Part shown: positions 1 to 11,390 of the stretch, piece by piece
Layout of the letters: each line of letters starts with the position of its first letter
How positions within the stretch are numbered: the first letter of the stretch is position 1
Assembly (NCBI GenBank): GCA_947034885.2
Contig: OX344758.2
Location: 5,024,501-5,088,500 of the forward strand
Length of the DNA stretch: 64,000 nucleotides
Source of the DNA: Thuidium tamariscinum
Taxonomy: Eukaryota > Streptophyta > Bryopsida > Hypnales > Thuidiaceae
Direction of reading: 5' to 3'
The notes under the pieces: model-generated
Told to the model about the DNA's origin: nothing
Database searches by the model: none
Seen by the model: only the letters and a program-made list of their open reading frames with translations
Translations under genes and position numbers: made by a program

Positions 1-121
1 CTTTGACGTGACTTCAATACATTCTACATGATGTTTTGTATTGACTGCAATACAAAATTTGTAAATTTGCGTTGCAATCAATGCAAAACATCATGTAGAT
101 TGTATTGAAGTCACGTTAAAG
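1..121. repeat. Short near-perfect hairpin (MITE-like or pre-miRNA-like)
   Basis: The first 60 bases and the next 60 are inverted copies of each other with only a handful of mismatches and almost no loop. Both arms contain CGTGACTTCAATACA followed by CTACATGATGTTTTG. The window begins inside or at the edge of this structure, so its true left end and any target duplication cannot be seen. It could be a tiny foldback MITE or a precursor of a small RNA; the sequence does not decide between them. Confidence 0.7.
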
Positions 122-1588
122 GCTTCAAACTTTCTTCTAGTCGCACGGTCTAGAATCTAAATAAGTCATAGATTTTGGAAATCTACATAAGTCTTAGATG
201 TTTGAAAATCTATACCTATCCTAGATGTTAGCTTTTAGTTCAAACTATGCAGTGTAATAAATGGCATAGTGAATATTGCCAATTTATCGAAATTTGCCAT
301 CAATAGATGAATGCAAAAACATTTCAATTAATACATAATTGTAATTTTTTGTTCATTTTCTATTATTGAAGATTGTTGTCTTAGTTCTTTAACGTTTGTA
401 ATATATAGATTTTGAAAACTTTATTTAGCAAATATCTAAAATATTCATATGTTACCAATACATATTCACCAAAGAAATACTTTTTCCAATTCAAAAAGTG
501 ACCCTTTAATAGTGACTTTAATATAAAATAAAAATATAATGAAATTATCATAACTAGATCTTAAAATTTTGAACTTAAAGAAAAAAAATTCATACAAAAG
601 CTATAAATATTCCATCTAAAATTAATTTTAAAAGGAAATTTGTTTTGTAACTCTAAATTTTATTTATAATTAGTAGTCAGTAGAGTAGTTGATCCACTTA
701 TATGAATATGACCTATGGATCGTATTCCACAACTTTTGTTTGAAATTCTTTATTAAATTATTAATCTAAGTTGCATTTTATAATATATTTTTACAATTTT
801 GCATATTTGGACTATCCCTTGATTTATTAGGAATGAAGAATAGTGCTTCAAAGAATTTGATCAAAGTGCTAAGACTAAGTACCTAAAGTGAAACCCATGT
901 TACAACCAAAAACAATCCCAATTTGTCATCAACTGTGCATGCCAAAGACTAAACATATTTCTTTATCTTTTGCTTGAAAAAATTGACACGTGGGTGAAAC
1001 TTTATGGAAAATTTCAGAAATTGAATGGATAAATGTGGAGAGAAAAGGATAGACATCAAACAAATGATGTGAGTTTGGAATTTGAATTTAACCTTTGAAG
1101 ACTTCACACTATGACCAATCCAAGGCTCGAATTCCTATATTTTATTGCCTACATATTTATTGGCTATTTTTTGGACTCTCACCAAAGTTTAGCTACTAAA
1201 TCCCACGCCTTGAAAGCCTTCGGCCGTATTGTGGAGTGCCCTTACAAGCTTACGCTCTGGGCTTTGTCTCGTAGACAGCGTCTCTTCAATCACAGTGGGA
1301 TCCCGAGTTTTACTCTCTCCAAGAACTTACATTTGGGGTTCCTGGTTGTGGACTTTGTAGAAAGCTTCAATTCTGGGCAAGGAGAAACACTTCCGTAATA
1401 ATTGGTAGACGGGTCCCATGTTTGGGGAGGAAGAAGTGCTTGCTCGGAGTTTCCTTTCGAATTGGATATCTGTTGGTTGGGTTTAACATCGCATTGCTGG
1501 GAATTCTTGGTGGACGAGGAGAAGGGTGGTTAGATTCTGATGAGGCTCTATCTTATAAGGCTCTCGCAAGTTTGACAAAGCTCTGCAG
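122..1588. other. AT-rich upstream region and probable first non-coding exon of the TMEM186-like gene
   Basis: No convincing coding sequence is visible. 122-1000 is strongly AT-rich. Composition becomes more balanced from about 1190, which suits a transcribed leader. A donor-like CTGCAG/GTAGGC lies at 1588/1589 and pairs plausibly with the acceptor at 2231, so a leader exon probably ends at 1588. The transcription start cannot be fixed from sequence. Confidence 0.4.
987..992. promoter_or_regulatory. G-box-like CACGTG
   Basis: A palindromic CACGTG followed by GG, the core bound by plant bZIP/bHLH factors, lies about 0.6 kb upstream of the probable leader exon end of the TMEM186-like gene. The motif is seen directly; its use is inference and a single hexamer is weak evidence. 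Confidence 0.25.
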
Positions 1589-2231
1589 GTAGGCGATCCC
1601 TGGTTGGTTTGATTGATTTGGAGCTGCTGAATTTGATGTAAGTGCTGGTACTCTTGCTGTGGTTAAATTTTTTGTGCGCTTGAAGAAGTGAAGGCAATTG
1701 CACACTGAAGTGCGTGGAAGCAGAGCTTCTTTTTGGGCTCGGGTTGCAGAATGTGCTCTGGCAAAAAGGACTGGACTGCAGAGGTTTTACAAGCGTTGTT
1801 TCTAGGGTTTAGTACCATGTAGGCTTTGAGTCTGTTGAGAATTTGCTTCATTTTCTCTGCATCGCCTTTGTAGGTACTGCATCTGTGGATTAGTTGTTTC
1901 TCTGGCGTCCAAATCGGTGCAAATCCTGAGAATCTTACCTAGTTTATGTCACTGGAGCAAGCGCTTAGGGTTTAGTACTGAGTCGTGCAATTGATCGCTT
2001 GCTTGGAATCCTCTGTGTTTGGAATCCTTTGAGTTAGTAGTCTCCAAATTTGGAGTTCCATTCATAGACTTTGGGTTCCATTCATTGTGCAGATCGCTCT
2101 TGTTCCGTTGAGATTTCATCTCACTTACGCTATTCTGATTATCAAAACTCGAGGAAGCATTTGTATCTTAATCCATGCTCAGTGTGTACTGTCTCTTTAG
2201 TTTTTCATATTAACTTCTGTGTTTGTTTTAG
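1589..2231 (+). other. Probable 5'UTR intron of the TMEM186-like gene
   Basis: It begins with GTAGGC after CTGCAG and ends with a pyrimidine-rich tract and TTTTAG at 2231, ten bases before the ATG at 2242. A second possible donor, TTTGTAG/GTACTG near 1874, means the exact leader structure is uncertain. Confidence 0.4.
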
Positions 2232-2241
2232 GACTTGAATC

Positions 2242-4792
2242 ATGGCGCTCCGCAGGTGTTTGCATGCAAACTTGTGGAATGGATTATATGAATTGGAGAC
2301 TTCACTGTATGCCAGCGTGTACAGTGGGCAGAGTGAGAGAGCGGTTTTTTGGAGGAATCAAATGAGCTCGGAGTTGACGACCAAGCGATTCTGTAGCTCA
2401 CATGTGAAGAGTAGTATAAAGGATCACCCTGAGAAGTTGGTGATGTATCGTGCTAAATGGATGCGGCCTCTCCGTGTCATGGTCAGGTGATAATTTTTTT
2501 TGTAGTCATTGATTAATTTAGTGGAGGGTTTAGGGTTTAAGGGTTACCGCTGTTCCTTTGCTGTGCCGAACATTACTACACAAATCTCTTCACATTTTTC
2601 GTAGGAATGTAAGTTTATAGACTTTGCTGTTTTATGTTTTGGACAGACTCAAGATTTTCCAGCTTGGAGGTTTGGCAGCGTTCGCATTGCCATTAGCTGA
2701 ATATGCAAATGAGGTGCACGGACAGCAAACGTATTTCTTTTGGATTATTGAATATGTAATTCTGAATTATAAGTGCTTGACCTAAAGTTAGATTACTTTT
2801 GGAAATTTACAGTGTACTGAGTATAATTGAAACTCCTACAACATGACTGTATCATGGATTCGTGTAGACATGGATTTGTCTAGAGCGTTCTTTCTTCTTT
2901 CCATTCCATTGATATATTACATGATTATGCACTTTTCCCAACATTCACCATCCACCCAATGGGTGTTGAGTGCTTAGGGTTAATTGATATGCGTACACAG
3001 TCGATGTTCACACTGCCTGATTAGATTGCATCGTTTTGGCTGTTTTGCAAGGGCATATTTTAGGGACATCTTTCAGTGGGAACAGTGGCAGCTGTGATCG
3101 CTGTGGTGGGAGGAGCCGGTGCTGCGTCGACTGCACTTTGGTATTATTCTCGCAGGTATAGTTGTTTCTGCTCTGTTTCTTGGGGATTTCATTAAAGTTT
3201 TTAGGTTTTTGAATGACGACTTGGTGTTGCAATACTAATTCTTAAAGGTCTGGTGGGTATTGTATATATGGTCTTGTATTTTACTATTAGAATACAAAGT
3301 ATATACTAAAATATGGGAGGACATACACCGTTGGATTGAAATTACAACAATTGTTGTTTTTCATGTGGAGGTCATTGTAATATCTACAGCTTATCATGTT
3401 CAAATACTGCACTGTATGTGCATAGTGCATGATCATTTTGCAATTTCTCAAATATGTAAGAGGTGCAATAATGATTAAATTGGAAGTGCCATGTGTCATT
3501 GGATTCAGCTTAGCATGAATACAAACTATTGTAATTGATGTGCACGTCAAATCATGTGTTAAGTACACAAAATACACCATCTTGCGACTCGAATTGGGCT
3601 TCTCAGACCTTTAAGGATTAAGAGATTATCGATTTCGAAAATGTTGTCCTCGTTGCCTGCATATTTAGTGATAAGTCGTCTACAGGTCGCAGTGTTTGAT
3701 TAGTTCTTGCATCTGGTGGATCAGATACGTGGGCGAAATGGCACTTGTGGGACCAAACCTGAAACACGTACAGCTCAGTGTTGTTGATTTTTGGGGTAAT
3801 CGTGAGGTACTGCATTTTTCATTATCTTTACATTCTTCCCCATTAAACTTATCTGATGCTGGAAAGTTGGAAACTCTGATTGTTGTGAATACATAGTCAG
3901 TTGGTGTGATAATGACGAGTGGATGCCTTGGAAACTCATTCTGCTTCATTTTGATTTTGGCAGGATAATAAGTACGAGCTCAAGTACGTGTGTCTATGCC
4001 TGCACATGATACTGACTTTTGTGTAACTTCTGATTCGAGAACTTTGTAAATCTACTCTGATTGACACGGAAATATTACCGGATACATTGATACCATATGT
4101 TAGTTTCAAGTTCATTGACGTCTTGTGCTTGGGTACCTTTATTCTTCATGTTGTTGGCATCCAGAGTTCATGGTCTGGTTTGATGTTTGTGATGAATTCG
4201 GTTGATGATACAGAACTGTTATTCCACCTTTGAAGGGATTGTCAAACTCTGAGCTGGAGGAGGCTGCAAACCAAGTGCTAATTCCTCTAGATGGTAAGGC
4301 TTCACTGTCACTGTTTGCTTAATATTATTCCACTTGTGTATCGACGTTGTAGCCTGAATGCTGAATAACCATTTTCACATTTCAGGTGAAAATTGGTTAC
4401 CCTGTGTAGAGCGTAAACTTAACACCTAATTATTTCTTTCCACATTTTTTTTTGCATGGGAGTTGGCCTGGTAGTGCTCAATCTCTTCCTTCCTTAATAT
4501 CTAAGAAAACATTGATAAAAGTTTCCCCCAATGAACTATTTATCAATGGTGGGTTTGGGAAGTCAAGTGGAATTCAAGGTACTAGGATTAGTTGTCAACT
4601 GCTAACCAGAATTTGAGTTTATTTGGGGCAGTGATCGGGGAGAGGCAATTCTTCCTAAGCCTACGACATGGTCGCTTAATCGAAAAGGAGCTTCTGTTGG
4701 CACTTCTTCACGGCAATCTAGACTTCAAGAAATTAGAGAGTCTAGTAGATAGCAAACAGGCTTTAGAAAAGAAAATCCCTTATCGTGTTTAG
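2242..4792 (+). CDS. TMEM186: TMEM186-like mitochondrial membrane protein (7 coding exons)
   Basis: Seven exons with GT-AG borders join in frame: 2242-2486, 2647-2713, 3064-3155, 3725-3806, 3964-3983, 4214-4293 and 4632-4792, giving 747 nt and 248 residues plus TAG. The ATG at 2242 opens a basic, serine-containing N-terminus consistent with a mitochondrial targeting signal. Residues YRAKWMRPLRVMVR lead into two hydrophobic segments (LGGLAAFALPLAEYA, and VAAVIAVVGGAGAAS before WYYSRRY). The C-terminal half has VVDFWGNRE, then TVIPPLKG, then FFLSLRHGRLIEKE, the order seen in animal TMEM186 (FWG, V-IPL, LR-GR-hydrophobic). Animal TMEM186 is an inner-membrane assembly factor of respiratory complex I (MCIA complex); the same role here is inferred from family resemblance. 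The human protein is a little shorter (about 213 residues). The 20-nt exon 3964-3983 is unusually small but is needed to keep frame. This is the best-supported host gene in the window. Confidence 0.85.
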
Positions 4793-6857
4793 GTCATTTA
4801 TTACTGTGGTGGGTTACAAATTTACAATCAGGATGACAGCTCTCCAGGAATTTACAACTGAATTTGGGTATGTATAAATAATTCAATAAGTAAGTCTTCA
4901 ATGTGACAAAAATATCTTTTGTAAGATTTGGAGGTTAGATCTAGATGGTAGGAAAATAGGGATCTTGTAGTTGGTTGTTGAGTATTTTTTCCATGCCAAA
5001 TCAAAAAAATTAATCACATTAATATAAATGACTTCTAAAGTTATTTATGCATCATTATTGATAAGTTGATGCAATTACTCATGGAAAACTTCCTCTACAG
5101 TGGAAACACCCAAAACCGTCCGAATAAGGAATTCAGCATAGTTGGAGGCAGCGTTTTTTAAAACTGATATTTTTCTAGCATTAGCGAGTGAAAATCATGA
5201 ATATTCAAAAAAAAAATTAAATTTTTTGGAATCAGTATGTAATTTCTGTAAATTTTCAAAGTGTTGGCTCCCTAGACCACTGGAACCATCCTATAGGTGT
5301 ACCTTAAACCGAACACTTGCTGAAATCAGATGTCAGTGAATGAAAACTACACATGTGTCTTACAACTGCATCAGCAAATTAGAATTAAACAGTTGTCGGA
5401 TGCCTTAATGTATGCCTATGGACAGATTTAGTGACACTCTATAGCCCAAGAATAGGTACATGGACGGAAATGGGTGTTTCTCCCTTACATGTTATAAATA
5501 ATTCAATAGGTTACATTCATGTAAAGTGTAAAAAAAGGTGATGTATACAATATAACCTAATGGATTCAAAAAGAGTTTGAAATATAATCCATTTAAAGAT
5601 AAACATTCCTCCTATAGTTGAAAATTTGTATTCACAAAAAGGGTAATCTATTTTTATGGTAAAGTAAGAAACAAAATGTTATGATCTTTTCTATGGAATT
5701 TAAGCCCTAAGTGTTGAAGAAAAGTCTCCCCTTCCAAAATCACCTCAAAATTGCCAATTTTGAAATGAAAGTATTACTTTCTAAGAATGGTTTTTTGAAA
5801 AATCTTACATGACAACCTTATTCATGACTATCAAATAAATCTACCTTCCAATTTTCAGAAACTTTGATCATACAAATATTGAGACAAATCCAATCAAAGT
5901 TCAATTTTTGAAAAAATAGTAGCATTCTTTCTAGAAAAAATGATTTTAGGGGTCAATATCATCAAATACTTACAATAAAAGAGTTTGAAATATCAACCTT
6001 ATCATTTTTATATTCTCTTACTACAAATACATTAGTTGAATTTGAATTGTCCCTCGAAACAATCAACTTATATTTAACTAATTATAGACTTTCATGCAAT
6101 TTATGGACAAAACCCTAATTTTCATGACTCCAAAAAAGTTCAAATTGCAAAAAATAAAAGCAAAAAGGACAACGCAAACTTCTTTTTTTACAAAAATCTA
6201 CCAAAAAATCATATGGGATGTCGACAAATAGCCAACAAATACATCAAGAGGTGGCAACAATCTTCAAAAAAGACAAATGGTCAGGAGATATTGGTAGGCA
6301 TCCAATAAATTCCACAACCAATGACGGCCATCTTCAAATAAATCATGCATCTTCATAAGAAAGAAGGGGTTGTCACTACTAATATGATAAACATTTTGAA
6401 AATAGTGAGCAACAAAAATTATATTGTTAATTGCTTCCATTTCAAAAGTAACATGTACAAGCGCGAAGCGAATATCACAGCTCTTAAGTAAGGTTGTATC
6501 AGCTAGCTGACGACAATAGAAATTACAAACCATATCCACAAACTACAAACCCTAAACCCTAATTCTAAACTCTAGAAAACATGGAGCCCCCTGGAATCTC
6601 TAGAATGAAGTTGGTCTAGGCTCCCTCAGAAAAAACCTAATCTACAGACAGAGAGACCTAGTAATTACAGTAGTCGATAGGGTCTAAATGTGTGAATACA
6701 CAACAAACGTGTCGGCCAGTAGCCGATACATCATGCCTATACAATACTTGAAGAATCAGACACCAAAACAAATGTATCGGCCAGTAGTCGACAAATACCA
6801 TGACATCACTAAATTTATTATACTTACTGTCATCACTCTCAATCCACCATGGATACA
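4793..6857. other. AT-rich intergenic DNA, no gene seen
   Basis: No ORF with a recognisable domain, no tRNA and no transposon end is visible. Two AAACCCTAA telo-box words stand at about 6547-6562; these are common in plant promoters but nothing downstream looks like a gene start on either strand. From about 6250 the minus strand may hold further debris of the transposon relic to the right. Confidence 0.6.
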
Positions 6858-7190
6858 CACTATAACAAAACATGATGTGAAAAAACCGTAGTCAAAATCG
6901 ACTATAGGTTTTTTTGCTATGGTTTTGTGCATGCGCGCGTAGTAGATAGTCATGGTTTTTTGCAATTTTTTACTGCAATTTTTGGAATTTTAGGTCGTGT
7001 AATATACCATTGGAAAGATATTTAAAAGACCTTTGTAATGGTATATTACACGCTCCGAAATTCCAAAAATTGTAGTGGGAAATTGCAAAAAACCGTGATT
7101 GTCCACTATGTGTGCATGCACAAAACCATGGCAAAAATACCAGTAGTCGATTTTGACTACAATTTTTTCAGACCATGTTTTGTTATAGTG
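6858..7190. mobile_element. CACTA-type foldback MITE (copy 1)
   Basis: It starts CACTATAACAAAACATG and ends with the complement CATGTTTTGTTATAGTG. The whole 333 bp folds back on itself around 7020: GTAGTCAAAATCGACTA pairs with TAGTCGATTTTGACTAC and the TGGAATTTTAGG region pairs with its complement. CACTA termini are diagnostic of the CMC/EnSpm superfamily, which makes 3-bp target duplications. Here the flanks are ACA and CTA, so the duplication is not preserved. It has no coding capacity. Confidence 0.8.
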
Positions 7191-7537
7191 CTAGAAGCTA
7201 TAGTTCAGAATCAATAGATATTCTAGCACCATTTTTGCTAAAAGCCTTTATCCTAATAATGTATCGGCTGACAACTGACAAACTTTTTTTCATTGAAAAG
7301 TTAATTGGCCCAACAATCATCAATATCTTGATCCAACATAGCGCTTGCAACTTCTAGGTTTGTCAAAGCCGTAGTAAATGAGGCTTCCGGGATGACATGA
7401 ATAGATGGGGGTCCTTTCTTTGCGTGAGAAGGCATTCGGTGAGAGAACAAAACAATACTCACATTAACTTCTTGAGGAAGACAGTTTTCCTTATGCCACC
7501 TGCAGGTCCAACACTCCCTCGCAACGATGCTCTTGCC

Positions 7538-10500
7538 CTACTTCTTGGTTTTCATTGGAGTCCACCACTCTACCTTGAAGTTCCCATAAGTTGCACCTTC
7601 TTGTAGGTCAACACATTCTAGCACTTGTCCAAGCCAAACTAGAAGGTGATTGCCATCACAAGGTTGACAAAGAACAAAGTCTCCTAGTAATATGTCCCTA
7701 TACGAATTGAAGCTCAACTTTGGTCTATCCTTTGCAAGACCACAATATAGAAAGGGTTCATCATTGTCTTCCGGAGTATTGTCCTCTGGATTGTGAGGAT
7801 CTGGTCCAACGTTAGCAAAGACTAGGACATGATTTTGCGTCCAGTCTGAAAGTAGTCAGAATCCCTCTTGAAGCTCTGAAGGAGTGCTAGGCAATGAAGA
7901 ATGAATCTCAACGAGAATTCGTGCCCAATACCCCACAATCTCGGACATTTCATCGGCATACCTTTTGTTCCGTGCCATACTAGTCTTCCAGTACTCTATG
8001 TACTTGGCAATTCCACTTTGGATTAGCCTCTATTTTTCAATACATTTGCCAGCCCTCGCTACTTCTTTCTCGACGTTCAACTTCATGGCATTGACTTCAA
8101 CATTTCTCCACAAGGCGTTAAACCGAACCGGCTTTGGTACACCACTTGGAATCATTGGGTTGCCCAGGGCATCGGCACGCTACATCTTCACCGGTTTTCC
8201 TAGAGGTAGCCACGAGGAATCCGTTGCTCGTTTCTTATACCTCATAACTGGCCATCCTCGGTTTAGACCGTTGTCTTGAATGTAAATTTAAAGAGATCCT
8301 TATCCCCGAGTCTAATGATTTTGTTGACTCTATCATGGTGAAAATCCTTAATACATGATTTAAAATCTACGACCTCTTGGACAAACTCCAGAATGAATGC
8401 AACTGTCTTCTGAGAGTCCATGAACACCTTCATCAAATTAGTAAAGACGTATATGTTCTTCCTCTTAATCAATTTCGATAAGTAGCTGAAATACGAGTCA
8501 ATGTCCTCGTGCGTGTGACTCACAATAAGAAAGCCTATTGTCACTTCCTTGAAGATCCTTCAAGCAGTAAGTAACAAGCAGTTTTAAGGCCATCAAAAAT
8601 CTATTTTTACTGTCATTGGTTGAATTATCAAGGTGCAAGTAGAACTTTTTGGGAAGCAGAACACTTGGATGTCCAGGTCTAGGAAGGGATGTACTCTCGT
8701 CTGTGGCCACGGGAATGGAAGCTCTGCATCTTGATTTCTCGTGTAGGAAAGCCTCAAAAAAATTGTTTTGAGGAGGAGCTGAAAATAACTCCTTGAACTT
8801 ACAAACCAGAGGCCTCTCTAATGCATGGAGGACATGACATAGTGATGAAATGGTAAAATTAGAGTCCCTCGGCCACAACAAAGTGGCGTAATGAGCATAT
8901 GCTCTGTTACCATGACCGTGGGTAAGTATGCCTGTATAAGAATTGGAATCTACCCAAGACCAGTAGTTGCTTTAGTGATTATCTACATCCGGGGGATAGT
9001 AATCTTGGTAGTATCCATCTTGTTATTGATAATACAAAGGAACTCTAATGGGTTTTGAACAGACTGTGCATTCCAACCACCATAGATATTTCAAAAGGCC
9101 CTCTAGTAATTCAAGTGCCGAGTCCTGTCATTCACTAGTGACTGCCACTCGTCACAACCTTTGGGATACTTTGCAATGACCTCCACAAGAAAGTCACACT
9201 AAGTGCACTTCGAGAAATCATTGTTGACAGCCTTCATCTATACATTCTTGAAGTGCAATTTGTGAAGTCAACTAATAGCAAATTGTAAAACTGTTTCAAG
9301 TTGCATTTTCCATTAACCTACTTATTATAGTCAAACAAAAATATCAAATAGAGAAAAATAAAACTGCCTACCCGACTATGTAAACATTGATATCAGCTAG
9401 TAGTCGATATAATATGTTTGTCGGCTAATAGCTGATACATGTCTTTGAACTAGCAACCGACAGAAGTCTAGAATAAAGCAGCCAATGCACGCCTAAACGT
9501 AAGAGACTAGGCACGTCTATTGACTTGTAGTCCGCAAAGATCTATTGGGTAGCAACAACCAAATGAGATAAGAGCTCTTAAAGACAACTCAAAGGATTGG
9601 ATGGGCGAGTCTTACATAATTGACTTTTTGCTACATGTGATCCCAATTCATGGCTAATGGAACAACCTTCAAATTGTCTACTCACTTAGGTCCAATTACT
9701 CTTAACTCATTTGGCATCTTATTTCAGTTCTCACTCATGACTGTTGCCAAAGTAGCTTGCGCTTGAATTATTTGTGGAAGTGGTCGATGAGTCCTAGAGT
9801 TTCCATGTGATTTGCTAACACAGCCTTCGCAAGCAGCAAACTTGTAGACGTGATAAATTGACTTTGAATTAGTGTCATTGTTGGCTAATATGCCAAGTAT
9901 TTAGATCTTGCTTTTCCACCTTCCACAAGGAACTAAACCACATTTGTTAGCAACTAAAGCTTGGTTTGACAATGCCATGTGTAGTACTCGAAGCATTCCT
10001 TGTGCTTTTTTTAGCCCTTCTTTCAAGGTTGAAATAATGTCTTCATTTGTAAGAAGAAAAGAGTAGTCACCAAAATTAGCAAGGGATTCCCCTTCACAAA
10101 GAGGATGTAGAGCATTCCACATGTTTTCTACTATATTGTGAACTATCTTAAATTGCAAACCATTCTCACTATATTCTATACTAGACAAGTGATTAAGCGT
10201 GTTGGTAGTGTACACTAGGCTATCGAAATCATAGGACCTCTCCATGCCATTTATGCCTCCAATTTTAGAGAAAAAAATCTCACAGTTGTTGCTACCTATG
10301 AGATCAAGTGGAACATGGAGATGTAGGTACATATTCTGGAAGTGCTTCATAAGAAGTACAATAAATGACAAGAGAGTTGTACATCAATGAAGCAGTGTTG
10401 ACTCACAAATTTTTTGGAGGCCTTGAATCTAACGTAGTTATTATCAATGGCATGATTTCTATGAGTATATCAAATCTTTAGATTCTAAAGAAAAAAGACA

Positions 10501-10819
10501 CTTTAGTTGCTAATACAATCTGACCGCGAAGGCAAAGCACTGGTGAAGCAAAGATATCAATGTAATTCCCACAAATTAATTTGTAAGTACATTTTTGTAC
10601 CTAAAGTACGCTCACGATGAGCCTCTAATGAATTTAGCATTGCAGCAAAGCATTATTGGGTTTTATGCTGCCGCATGTGTTGCATAGATGCCCAATTTTG
10701 GTGGTCCTTTTGTTGAACATGTCAAGTTTCAAGCCATACTCATCCACAATGTACTTATTGTACAACATTCTAAGGTGTGTGTAGAACGCATTGTCTTCTC
10801 CAAGATGTAATGTCTTCAC
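7538..10819 (-). pseudogene. Decayed transposon-type gene with DUF7869-like core
   Basis: Read on the minus strand, the best conserved block is LHLDNSTNDSKNR (about 8595-8635) followed after a frameshift (overlap 8498-8544) by FLIVSHTHEDIDSYFS. The LDN...KNR and GHTHEDID signatures are those I know from DUF7869-type proteins of plant, oomycete and animal transposons. Downstream, in another frame, LLGDFVLCQPCDG, LVWLGQVLECVD and VEWWTPM (7538-7720) give the usual C-terminal block. Upstream pieces (9901-10371 with LIGSNNCEIFFSKIGG, and 10634-10819) look like more of the same gene. Many frameshifts and stops separate these, so it is dead. It sits between two MITEs. The class assignment is from motif memory and the exact limits are uncertain. 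Confidence 0.6.
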
Positions 10820-11097
10820 TGGTGAATCAGGGGGTTGATTAGCTTCTTCCCATTGTGTATCCAGTCTTGGTCATGAAGTCTAGTACAACTCCATTCTACA
10901 TCCAAAGTAACACTCAAAATCCATCCTTTCTAGTTGATATTGCAGTGAATGCCTTCATAACTTGTGGTTTCAAAGTTTTTTAATTGTAAATAACTAACAA
11001 TCTACAATGATATTGATATAGAATTAGAAGTTGCATGAGGTCTAAACTTACTTCGTATTTTGCATAGACTTAACTAACTCAGATACAGTAGTGATAT

Positions 11098-11390
11098 CAC
11101 TATAACAAAACATGGTAAAAAAAACTGTAGTCAAAATTGACTACGGTTCTTTTTGCCACGTTTTTGTACACGCGCGCGTAGTGGATAGTCACGGTTTTTT
11201 GCAATTTCCCACTACAATTTTTGGAATTTTGGAGCATGTAATATACCATTGGAAAGGTGTTTCCAAAAATTGCAGTGGGAAATTGCAAAAAACCGTGACT
11301 ATCCACTACGCGCGCGTGTACAAAAACGTGGCAAAAAGAACCGTAGTCAATTTTGACTACAGGTTTTTTTTACCATGTTTTGTTATAGTG
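11098..11390. mobile_element. CACTA-type foldback MITE (copy 2) with TAT target duplication
   Basis: This 293-bp palindrome starts CACTATAACAAAACATGG and ends with the exact complement, and is flanked by TAT on both sides (11095-11097 and 11391-11393), the 3-bp duplication expected for CACTA elements. Internal blocks (GTAGTCAAAATTGACTACGG, TGCGCGCGTAGTGGATAGTC and complements) match copy 1, so both belong to one family; this copy has a shorter middle. Confidence 0.88.

Noticed and set aside
1111-1398. 95-codon frame upstream of the TMEM186-like gene
   Set aside because: No domain, lies in the promoter/leader zone and has no link to the spliced CDS.
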